From: Lawsonibacter celer
GTDB taxonomy: Bacteria > Bacillota > Clostridia > Oscillospirales > Oscillospiraceae
NCBI RefSeq assembly: GCF_014281125.1
Contig: NZ_JACOEA010000009.1
Location: 9,356 to 73,355, forward strand
Direction of reading: 5' to 3'
Length of the DNA stretch: 64,000 nucleotides
In this document: positions 57,532-64,000 of the stretch, one piece after another
Layout: the number at the start of each line of letters is the position of its first letter
How positions within the stretch are numbered: position 1 is the stretch's first letter
Position numbers and translations under genes: made by a program
Notes under the pieces: generated by a model
Databases searched by the model: none
What the model was told of the DNA's origin: nothing
The model's input: the letters and a program-made list of their open reading frames with translations, nothing else

Positions 57532-58344
57532 TCAGCAGTGCTTGAGGACGAACCCGGAAATGGCGCTTTCCAGCTCCTTGGGCTTTTCAAAGATGGACAC
57601 ATGGCCGCACCCGGGGAGGGTGATGTACTCGGCATCCGGAATAGTGTCCGCCAGAATCTGGGAGAACTTGGGTGGCTTGAGGATGTCCTCCGTCCCGCAA
57701 ATGATAAGCGCGGGGCACTGAATTTTTGGCAGTTCGTCCGTCATCGTCACATCCTGGGCAAAGGTATCGTAGAGAATCTTCTGGCCCTCAAGATAGCCGT
57801 TGGGATTGCCCTTGATGGCTTTGGCCCGGCGGGCAAGCATTTCGCGGTTTTGTTCGATAAATTTGGGGCCGTAAATGCTGGGGGCCATACCCCAGAAAAA
57901 TTCCTCGCCGTCTCCGGTGTCGCAGAGAATTTTCCAGCCGAGGACAAATCCCTCCAGGACCGGGTCCAGCTCGCTGACCGAGTCGATGACCGAGATGGTT
58001 TTGACCATCTCCGGATAGAGAATGGCGAATTTCATGGCCGCCTCGCCTCCGTAGGAGGTACCCACCAAGTGGAGCTTTTTCACGCCCAAATGCTCAAACA
58101 GGGCCTTTGCCTCAGCGCAGTGCTGGGCAAATGTGTAGGGTCCCGCCGGCTTGTCGGATTTGAGCTGTCCCTTGAAATCGTGCAGGATCACCCGGAAGCC
58201 CAGCCGCTCAAAGATGGGATAGAGCAGTTCCCAGCTGCTTGTAGAGGCCATCACGCCGTTGAGAAAGGCGATGGTCTCCCTACCGTCGGGATCGCCGTGT
58301 ACCTCGTAATAGAGTGTAGTGCCGTTTACCTGAAATTCTGCCAT
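57532..58344 (-). CDS. Alpha/beta hydrolase
   Basis: A 270-residue alpha/beta hydrolase. The nucleophile elbow is GTSYGGEA, the acid is in ICGTEDILKPP and the base in GCGHVSIFEKP, so the Ser-Asp-His triad is complete. The FLNGVMASTSSWE loop supplies the oxyanion region. It resembles 3-oxoadipate enol-lactonases and related esterases. Its place after CoA-transferase and acyl-CoA dehydrogenase suggests a thioesterase, lactonase or ester-cleaving step in the same pathway. Confidence 0.85.
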   Translation of the reverse strand: MAEFQVNGTTLYYEVHGDPDGRETIAFLNGVMASTSSWELLYPIFERLGFRVILHDFKGQLKSDKPAGPYTFAQHCAEAKALFEHLGVKKLHLVGTSYGGEAAMKFAILYPEMVKTISVIDSVSELDPVLEGFVLGWKILCDTGDGEEFFWGMAPSIYGPKFIEQNREMLARRAKAIKGNPNGYLEGQKILYDTFAQDVTMTDELPKIQCPALIICGTEDILKPPKFSQILADTIPDAEYITLPGCGHVSIFEKPKELESAISGFVLKHC

Positions 58345-58366
58345 AGTGAATGATACCTCCTGAATG

Positions 58367-59506
58367 TTATCGATAGTGTTTTAATACCGTGCTGCCAACA
58401 ACCTGCTTGAGGACCTCGGTGGAGCCTACACCGATATCCATCAGTCTGCCGTCGCGGTAATAGCGCTCGGTGGGGTTGCCTTTAATGTATCCGTGACCGC
58501 CGCAGATCTGAAGCGCCTTGTGGCAGACTTCGGTTACAGCTTCCGCAGTAAAGACTTTGAGGGCCGAAGTGTCCAGTGAGAAATCCGCGCCGCTATCCTG
58601 CTTTTCCGTCACGGCGGTCAGCATGTGGCGCACGGCCTCAACTTTCACATGCATCTCGGCCGCCATAGACTGGACGGCGGAGATCCGGGCCAGGGGGGCG
58701 CCGAAGGCCTTTCTGCGGTTGGCGTAGGAGAGAGAGGCCTCCATCGCGGCCTCTGCAATGCCCAGCCCCATTGCGGCCATGCCCAGCCGGCCGCCCACCA
58801 GACCGTACATTGCGGCCTTGAAGCCGCCGTTTTCCGGACCGATCCGTGCCGACTCCGGCACAAAGCAGTCCTGGAAGGAGAGCGCGGTGGTGGAGGAGCT
58901 GCGGCAGCCCAGCTTGTTGAGTGGAGGACTGATAAAAAAGCCGGCCGTCTCCTTTTCCACCGCGAACAGGCTGATGCCGCGGCTCCCAGCGTCAGGGTCT
59001 GTTTTGGCGGCAATGAGGTAGAGCTGGGCCAGCCCGCCGTTGGTGCAGAAATACTTGGAACCGTTGAGCCGATAGCCGCCCGGTGCGTGGACCGCCGTAG
59101 TGGCGATGCCAGCGGCGTCGGAACCGGCCTGGGCCTCGCTGATGGTAAAGGCGGCGATCTTTCTTCCCTGAATCAGATCGGGCAGCCAGAGAGCCTTTTG
59201 TTCCTCGCTGCCAAACTCCAGAATCGCGTCCACTGCCATCCAGTGCACCAGGAGAAGCAGCGCAGCGCCGGCGCTGGCCTTTGCCAGCTCAGCCGTGGCC
59301 AAGTAGGACGTGGTGGCGCCCAGCTGTCCGCCACCCCACGCCTTTGGGTAGCGCATTCCGAAAAATCCGGCCTGCCTCATCTCATCCAGCAGTTCTGCCG
59401 GGGGCCGGTTTTCCTCATCCAGCGCGGCGGCCAGGGGAGACAGACGCTCCCGCGCAAAGCATGCCGCCCGTTCCACCGCCTGGGTATCATATCTGCATTG
59501 TTCCAT
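58367..59506 (-). CDS. Acyl-CoA dehydrogenase
   Basis: A 379-residue FAD enzyme oxidising an acyl-CoA to 2-enoyl-CoA. Visible are FTISEAQAGSDAAGIATTA (FAD/substrate), LNKLGCRSSSTTALSFQDCFVP, the FGAPLARISAVQSMAAEM segment, QICGGHGYIKGNPTERYYRDG and VGSTEVLKQVV with the Glu at the catalytic-base position of short-chain and branched-chain members. No EtfAB genes are nearby. It follows the CoA-transferase genes closely, indicating an acyl-CoA oxidation or reduction pathway under sigma-54 control. Confidence 0.9.
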   Translation of the reverse strand: MEQCRYDTQAVERAACFARERLSPLAAALDEENRPPAELLDEMRQAGFFGMRYPKAWGGGQLGATTSYLATAELAKASAGAALLLLVHWMAVDAILEFGSEEQKALWLPDLIQGRKIAAFTISEAQAGSDAAGIATTAVHAPGGYRLNGSKYFCTNGGLAQLYLIAAKTDPDAGSRGISLFAVEKETAGFFISPPLNKLGCRSSSTTALSFQDCFVPESARIGPENGGFKAAMYGLVGGRLGMAAMGLGIAEAAMEASLSYANRRKAFGAPLARISAVQSMAAEMHVKVEAVRHMLTAVTEKQDSGADFSLDTSALKVFTAEAVTEVCHKALQICGGHGYIKGNPTERYYRDGRLMDIGVGSTEVLKQVVGSTVLKHYR

Positions 59507-59514
59507 AGCGCCTC

Positions 59515-60174
59515 CTAAAAGGTCATCTCGTGGAAATCATCCGCCACAACAAAATCCGCGTCAGTGAGCGCGGTGATCTCCTCCAATGTAACGCCTGGGG
59601 CGTGTTCCTTCAGAATCAAATGCCCGTCTCCCACTTGAAAGACCGCCTTGTCCGTAATAATGGTTTTGACACAGCCTCGTCCGGTGAGGGGGAGGGTGCA
59701 GTTTTTCAGAATCTTGGAGTTGCCCTTCTTGTCAGCGTGCATCAGGGTGGCGATACAGACCCGGGTGCCGTAGCACAGCTCCATGGCGCCGCCCATGCCG
59801 GGCCACCACTTTCCCTCCCGCTTGGCCGCCCAGTTGGCGATGTTGCCGTGCTGATCCACTTCAAGCGCGCCCAAAATAGTCACGTCCAGCAGGCCGCTGC
59901 GCATAGCGCCCAGAGACGTGCACAGATCCATAATGGCTGCGCCGGGCACCAGGGTCACAGGCTCGCTGCCTGCGTTGGTGATGTCGGCCTGTGCCTGAGA
60001 AGGGGCCGGGCGGGGGCCGACGCCAATGACGCCGTTTTCTCCGTGGAACATGAGGTGGACGCCCTCGGGCAGGTAGTTGGAGGCCTGGGTGGGCATACCA
60101 AAGCCCAGGTTGACCAATTGTCCGTCCTTCAGCTCCTGAGCCGCTCTGCGGGCGATCAGTTCTCTGGCATTCAT
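59515..60174 (-). CDS. CoA transferase subunit B
   Basis: A 219-residue beta subunit of a 3-oxoacid/butyrate-acetoacetate CoA-transferase. Visible are VNLGFGMPTQASNYLP, the catalytic Glu in FHGENGVIGVG, and GALEVDQHGNIANW. AtoA/ScoB proteins have this length. It overlaps subunit A by four bases. It moves CoA to the organic acid that the pathway uses; the specific acid is unknown. Confidence 0.9.
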   Translation of the reverse strand: MNARELIARRAAQELKDGQLVNLGFGMPTQASNYLPEGVHLMFHGENGVIGVGPRPAPSQAQADITNAGSEPVTLVPGAAIMDLCTSLGAMRSGLLDVTILGALEVDQHGNIANWAAKREGKWWPGMGGAMELCYGTRVCIATLMHADKKGNSKILKNCTLPLTGRGCVKTIITDKAVFQVGDGHLILKEHAPGVTLEEITALTDADFVVADDFHEMTF

Positions 60175-60947
60175 GCGCGCACCTCCTCATCTTCTGCCTT
60201 CAGCTTGCCGATCTTAAGCCAGTGCTGACGATAGAGCTCGTTGTGCTCCTCCAGGGAGAGCCCCTGAACGACAGCGTTAATGAAGGGGCCGGGACAGCCC
60301 ACGCGCTCCGGCGGGATGGCGCCCACCGGCACGATCTCCTCCACCTCGGCCACGGTATAGTCGCCGGCCATGCCATAGATGGCGTTGCAGTTCAGACCGG
60401 TATAGCGGAACTCCAGGTTTCCCATGGTGTCCGCCCGCCAGGCCTTGATGATGGAGAAGGGGGCTCGGATCGCCGGCTCCACGAAGCAGTCCATGCCGTT
60501 GACATTTAAAACTTGCTTGGGCTGCTCCAGGTCGGGGAACAGGCCGGGCTGATCCAGGATTCCGACACCGACGGGGACCAGAACGCCGCCCAGCCCCATG
60601 GCACCGGCGCGGACCTTTTCCGCCAGAGTACCCATGGGAAAGTACTGCTCCACCTTCAAAGAACCCTCCAGGTATTTCAGGGTGGATTCCTCCGTGGTGC
60701 CCACATGGGAAGAGATGATCTCCCGGACGAGGCCCTGCTCATAGAGCTTCGCGCGGCCAAAGCCGCTCAGACCGGGTTCGTTGGTGATCAGCGTGATGTC
60801 CCGGATGCCGTGTTCAATGAGCCAGTTGATGCAGCAAGTGGGCTCGGAAGCGCCCACAAAGCCGCCCATAAGCATCCGGGCGCCCGATTGGGGGAGGCAG
60901 GACAGCGCCTCATCGATGGTCATAACCTTGTTGGATAGCTTGGACAA
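60171..60947 (-). CDS. CoA transferase subunit A
   Basis: A 258-residue alpha subunit. Visible are MTIDEAL, MLMGGFVGASEPTCCINWL, ITLITNEPG, ISSHVGTTEES and the GNLEFRYTG region. It is longer than typical AtoD (about 220) at the C-terminus. The start is a TTG with GGAGG (plus 60956-60960) eight bases upstream; an open frame extends 29 codons further, across the promoter region, and is rejected. First gene of the sigma-54 operon. Confidence 0.9.
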   Translation of the reverse strand: MSKLSNKVMTIDEALSCLPQSGARMLMGGFVGASEPTCCINWLIEHGIRDITLITNEPGLSGFGRAKLYEQGLVREIISSHVGTTEESTLKYLEGSLKVEQYFPMGTLAEKVRAGAMGLGGVLVPVGVGILDQPGLFPDLEQPKQVLNVNGMDCFVEPAIRAPFSIIKAWRADTMGNLEFRYTGLNCNAIYGMAGDYTVAEVEEIVPVGAIPPERVGCPGPFINAVVQGLSLEEHNELYRQHWLKIGKLKAEDEEVRA

Positions 60948-60993
60948 TCGAATTCCCTCCTTTTTATTGATTGGGGTGTGCATAAGAAAAAAG

Positions 60994-61010
60994 AAGCAAG
61001 CCGCGTGCCA
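60994..61010 (-). promoter_or_regulatory. Near-consensus sigma-54 promoter of the CoA-transferase operon
   Basis: On the minus strand TGGCACG-CGGC-TTGCTT matches the -24/-12 consensus (TGGCACG-N4-TTGC) at all core positions, 47 bases before the TTG start. An enhancer-binding protein is encoded just upstream (61163). Confidence 0.93.
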
Positions 61011-61043
61011 ACTAAAGAAAACCCGTTTTTTCAAGCAAAATGG

Positions 61044-61083
61044 GGGAATTTATTCCCAAGGGTTGTTCCAAAAACGATACAAC
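61044..61083. promoter_or_regulatory. Candidate enhancer (UAS) of the sigma-54 operon
   Basis: GGGAAT-TT-ATTCCC (61044-61057) is a perfect palindrome, and GTTGTTCC...GATACAAC (61062-61083) is an imperfect one with GTTGT/ACAAC ends, 35-80 bases upstream of the -24 box. The second resembles the GTTGT...ACAAC palindrome at 38518-38535. Confidence 0.5.
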
Positions 61084-61162
61084 TGTCCCAAACTGACCGG
61101 ACAAGCGGACGGAAATAAAAGCAGAGCCGCACGCCAGCTTGGCATGCGGCTCCGGAACGGTC

Positions 61163-62548
61163 CTATATTTTATATTTCTCCAGGCGGCGGTACAGGGCTG
61201 AGCGGGAAATGCCGAGAATGCGGGCCGCCTCGCTGCGGTTACCTCCGGCCTCCTGCAGGGTGCGCTCCAAGAGCTCTTGCTCCTTCCGGCAGAGCTCCTG
61301 CTGCAGAATCACAGGTCCGTCTCCCTGTCTCGCCTCATGGGCGGACGGGCGTTCCTCCCAAAAGCGGTTGGGAATACGGCGGAAGTCAATCACCGAATCG
61401 TTGCTCCAGTTTACCGCCTGTTCCAGCACATTTTCCAGTTCCCGCACATTTCCGGGCCAGGAATAGCGGCGGGCAATCTCCATGCTCTCCGGGGTGACGC
61501 CGGAGGCCTTTGAACCGATGCGCTGATTAATCCGGCAGAGCAGACTTTGGATCAGGTCGGGCAGATCATCCAGCCGTTCCCGCAGGGGCGGCATATGGAT
61601 GGACAGGATATTCAGCCGGTAATAGAGGTCCTGGCGGAAGGAGCCCTCCCGCACCATCTGGAGCAGATCCCGGTTGGTGGAGGCCATCACCCGCACATCC
61701 AGCTTAATCGGAGTCGAGCCCCCTACCCGCCAGACTTCCTTTTCCTGAAGGACGCGCAGCAGCTTGACCTGCATGTCCATAGGCATATCGCCGATCTCGT
61801 CCAGCAGAATCGTACCGCCATTGGCCAGCTCAAATTTCCCCGGGCTGCCGCCGCGCTTGGCCCCGGTAAACGCCCCGCTCTCATAGCCAAAGAGCTCAGA
61901 TTCAATCAGCTCTCGGGGGATAGCGCCGCAGTTGACGCTGATAAAGGGTGCGTCCCGTCGTACAGAACGGGTGTGGACCGCCTGAGCGATGATCTCCTTT
62001 CCCGTGCCGCTCTCGCCGGTGATCAGCAGGGTGGAGCTGGTACGGGAGGCGCGCCGGGCCAGCTTTTTTACATACAGCATGCTCTCTGTTTCGCCGACAA
62101 TGCTCATACAGGTAAAAAGGGTTCGGGTTGGGGGGATGGGATGTACATCCCCGCCGAGGAACATCATGTGCTCGGCGATGGACCGGCCCACCACCATGTC
62201 GGGAAACACGGTTTTCAGCATGGCGCCGACCAGTACGCCGTTTTCCTTCAGCGGGAAGCGCGAGGTATACACCTCTTTTCCCTGAATGGTAAGCAGATCG
62301 CCCCACTCGGAGTAGCCCCGGACCAAGGTGTCCGCTAGTCGGCAGTCCGGGAGCACTTTGCTGATGTGGACACCCAGGAGCAGACTGCGTTCCTGCTGGA
62401 GCAGGTCGGTAAAAAAGTCATTGACGAACTGAATGATTCCATCTGCATCTACGGCTAAAATCCCCTCAAACGGAGTATTAATCAGCAGCGGGAGCAAATG
62501 GGCGGTATCGCCAGTCGCAGGGAAGGGACGAACATTACTGGAGCGCAT
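61163..62548 (-). CDS. Sigma-54-dependent PAS-AAA-Fis transcriptional activator
   Basis: A 461-residue enhancer-binding protein. The PAS domain spans about 20-130 ([20 protein letters not shown]). The AAA domain has Walker A GESGTGKE, the sigma-54 contact GAFTGA, Walker [13 protein letters not shown] and arginine-finger region [11 protein letters not shown]. The C-terminal Fis helix-turn-helix reads [25 protein letters not shown] 62548 has AGAAGG eight bases upstream; a GTG three codons earlier is the alternative. It transcribes toward the operon it should control, with a 215-base region carrying the promoter and UAS between. Confidence 0.94.
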   Translation of the reverse strand: MRSSNVRPFPATGDTAHLLPLLINTPFEGILAVDADGIIQFVNDFFTDLLQQERSLLLGVHISKVLPDCRLADTLVRGYSEWGDLLTIQGKEVYTSRFPLKENGVLVGAMLKTVFPDMVVGRSIAEHMMFLGGDVHPIPPTRTLFTCMSIVGETESMLYVKKLARRASRTSSTLLITGESGTGKEIIAQAVHTRSVRRDAPFISVNCGAIPRELIESELFGYESGAFTGAKRGGSPGKFELANGGTILLDEIGDMPMDMQVKLLRVLQEKEVWRVGGSTPIKLDVRVMASTNRDLLQMVREGSFRQDLYYRLNILSIHMPPLRERLDDLPDLIQSLLCRINQRIGSKASGVTPESMEIARRYSWPGNVRELENVLEQAVNWSNDSVIDFRRIPNRFWEERPSAHEARQGDGPVILQQELCRKEQELLERTLQEAGGNRSEAARILGISRSALYRRLEKYKI

Positions 62549-62611
62549 ATCGATCACCTTCTATTATTAAGTGGGGGATTCACAGAAATGGGCGGTCGGA
62601 CATGGACCGGC

Positions 62612-63535
62612 TTACGGCCCTTGCAGATGGGCCAAATCATAAGGCGTGGTCTGGTATACATAATAATTCAGCCAATTGGTGTAGAGGAGCTGTCCCGCGC
62701 TGCGCCAGCGGACAATGGGCACCCGGTTCGGATCGTCGCCAGGGAAATAGTGGGCAGGCACGGTGATGTCCAGACCCTTATTGACGTCGCGCCAATACTC
62801 CTTTGCCAAAGTGTCCGGATCGTATTCCGGGTGTCCCATGATGAAGAACTGCCGGCTGTCCTCGGTTTTGACCGCGTAGATGCCGGCTTCGGCGGAGGTG
62901 GCGATCAGCTCCAGATTAGGCGTGTTCCGAATATCCTCCTCCAGCACCTCAGTATAACGGGAGTGCGGGGCATAAAATACATCGTCAAAACCGCGGAACA
63001 GGGGAGAACTCGGCTTCAGGACGCGATGCTCATACACCCCGAAGAGCTTTTGTCTCAGCGTATGTTTAGCAATCCCGTAATGGAAATAGAGCGCTGCCTG
63101 GGCCCCCCAGCAGATGTGCAGGGTGGAGTGGACATGGGTTCGGCTCCAGGACATAATCTCACACAGCTCCGGCCAGTAATCCACTTGGTCAAACTCTAGG
63201 TTTTCAACCGGCGCTCCGGTGATAATCAGTCCGTCGTAATTGCGGCTTTTTACCTCTTGAAAAGTGGTGTAAAAGGATTCCAGGTGGTCCTCATCGGTGT
63301 GCTGGGACTGATAGCTGGCGGTACGCAGCAGTTCCACTTGGATCTGGACAGGAGTGTTGGACAGCTTGCGCAGAATTTGGGTCTCCGTCACAATCTTGGT
63401 GGGCATCAGGTTCAGAATCAACAGATTCAGGGGGCGGATATCCTGATGCATGGCGCGGTATTCTGTCATGACAAAAATATTCTCGCTCTCCAGAACCGCG
63501 GTAGCGGGCAGAGAATCTGGTATCTTAATGGGCAT
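62612..63535 (-). CDS. metA: Homoserine O-acetyltransferase, MetA family
   Basis: Activates homoserine for methionine synthesis. The 307-residue protein has the catalytic Cys142 in [12 protein letters not shown], a downstream His in FIMGHPEYD and Glu111 in TGAPVE. Position 111 decides the acyl donor in this family: Glu, as in the Bacillus enzyme, prefers acetyl-CoA; Gly, as in E. coli, prefers succinyl-CoA. So O-acetylhomoserine is predicted, matching MetY. ATG 63535 has AAAGGAGAG seven bases upstream; an earlier start adds eight residues without support. Confidence 0.94.
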   Translation of the reverse strand: MPIKIPDSLPATAVLESENIFVMTEYRAMHQDIRPLNLLILNLMPTKIVTETQILRKLSNTPVQIQVELLRTASYQSQHTDEDHLESFYTTFQEVKSRNYDGLIITGAPVENLEFDQVDYWPELCEIMSWSRTHVHSTLHICWGAQAALYFHYGIAKHTLRQKLFGVYEHRVLKPSSPLFRGFDDVFYAPHSRYTEVLEEDIRNTPNLELIATSAEAGIYAVKTEDSRQFFIMGHPEYDPDTLAKEYWRDVNKGLDITVPAHYFPGDDPNRVPIVRWRSAGQLLYTNWLNYYVYQTTPYDLAHLQGP

Positions 63536-63672
63536 AAATGGGCTCTCCTTTGGTCTCACTACCTATAATATCTTTTGAGTAAAGCCTAGCATATTTGGCG
63601 CCCACCTGCAACAGTAAATATAGGAGAGAGGGATGCTTCGCGAAAAAACTCGATTAATCGATAAAAAAGGGC

Positions 63673-63932
63673 TTGACACCGGGCCGACAGTTTGGTATAT
63701 TAATCGAGCGCCTGTTGAGCGGGGCACTGAATTCGATGAGGATGACAGAAAAAACTTCTGCATCTGAGAAAAAGTGCTTGACAAGCAAAACAAAGCGTGG
63801 TAACATATAAAAGTTCGCATCGAGCGAATGCTGCTAGTGAGAAGAGTTCTGAAATCACGAAAAGAAATCGGCCTGGCGGTCGAAAAAAGTGAAAGAAAGC
63901 ACTTGACAAGCGAGCAGCGGGTATGTTAAACT
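63673..63932 (+). promoter_or_regulatory. Three tandem strong promoters, probably of an rRNA operon
   Basis: P1: TTGACA (63673-63678)-17-TATATT (63696-63701). P2: TTGACA (63778-63783)-17-TAACAT (63801-63806). P3: TTGACA (63903-63908)-17-TTAAAC (63926-63931), or extended TGTTAAACT. Perfect -35 boxes preceded by A-rich UP-like tracts (for example AAAAAAGTGAAAGAAAGC) and repeats of the promoter context are typical of rrn operons. No coding sequence was seen from 63560 to 64000. Confidence 0.75.
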
Positions 63933-63980
63933 AAAAGTCCTGACAGCGGCTCGGGAGAGCGGCTGGATGAGGGACGAGCG

Positions 63981-64000
63981 TGTACCTTGTAAATTAAACA
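63981..64000 (+). promoter_or_regulatory. boxA-like leader sequence at the right edge
   Basis: GTACCTTGTAAATTAAACA resembles the antitermination leader commonly found before 16S genes in Clostridia. The rRNA gene itself would lie beyond the window. Confidence 0.5.

Noticed and set aside
63600..63940. Repeated motifs that could suggest a CRISPR array
   Set aside because: The repeats are promoter boxes and A-rich tracts of unequal length with irregular spacing; no cas genes in the window.

Overview
The window looks like chromosome of a GC-rich, strictly anaerobic Gram-positive gut-type Clostridia, most likely an Oscillospiraceae relative of Flavonifractor, Intestinimonas or Lawsonibacter. This is inferred from: a glycyl-radical enzyme with its activase, acetate kinase beside tmcAL, a classical SAM-I (S-box) leader before metK, AGGAGG ribosome sites with frequent GTG/TTG starts, remnants of a BKACE/thiolase fermentation locus, and sigma-54 (PAS-AAA-Fis) control of an acyl-CoA operon. 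No 16S is present, so the genus is not fixed. No CRISPR array, prophage, insertion sequence or tRNA was seen.

Layout. 0.2-10.1 kb: a sugar-derivative catabolic block (two Gfo/Idh/MocA oxidoreductases, a TIM-barrel isomerase, a ROK kinase, a DeoR repressor, NanE, a glycyl-radical enzyme and its activase, ManA). 10.2-14.8 kb: a Gld-type ABC exporter with a DUF4340 protein. 14.8-22.2 kb: a second oxidoreductase/isomerase pair with a complete sugar ABC importer, with a densely hairpinned leader between binding protein and ATPase. 22.2-26.6 kb: an MFS carrier, an AraC regulator and a BaiCD/FadH-type flavin enoate reductase. 26.66-27.46 kb: an AT-richer segment bounded by 40-bp inverted repeats and carrying a TfoX C-domain gene. 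27.5-34.3 kb: ackA, tmcAL, an exported protein, a rhomboid-fold protein, and a pyruvyl-transferase/F420-hydrogenase-beta fusion. 34.7-38.4 kb: a degenerate radical-SAM protein coupled to adenosylhomocysteinase, then SAM-I riboswitch and metK. 38.5-41.1 kb: a decayed sigma-54 locus (thiolase, BKACE and regulator pseudogenes). 41.1-44.8 kb: feoB-feoA facing a DtxR-type regulator and an NlpC/P60 gene. 44.9-49.1 kb: a MATE exporter, a GT4 glycosyltransferase and an O-antigen-ligase-like protein. 49.2-55.6 kb: methionine synthesis (metY with an upstream small ORF and palindromic operator, MetH activation protein, MetH, Hcy-methyltransferase/MTHFR). 55.6-62.6 kb: a sigma-54 operon (CoA-transferase A/B, acyl-CoA dehydrogenase, alpha/beta hydrolase, possibly an NHL propeller protein) and its activator. 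62.6-64 kb: metA, then three tandem promoters that probably drive an rRNA operon beginning beyond the right edge.

How it fits together. The methionine cycle is almost complete here: MetA (Glu111, so O-acetylhomoserine is predicted), MetY, MetH with its reactivation domain on a separate polypeptide, MTHFR, MetK and SAH hydrolase. The two sugar blocks share an oxidoreductase-plus-isomerase module that suggests oxidised-sugar chemistry. The catabolic glycyl-radical enzyme within a sugar operon, the radical-SAM-like/AhcY pair and the metY leader ORF are the best candidates for undescribed biology.
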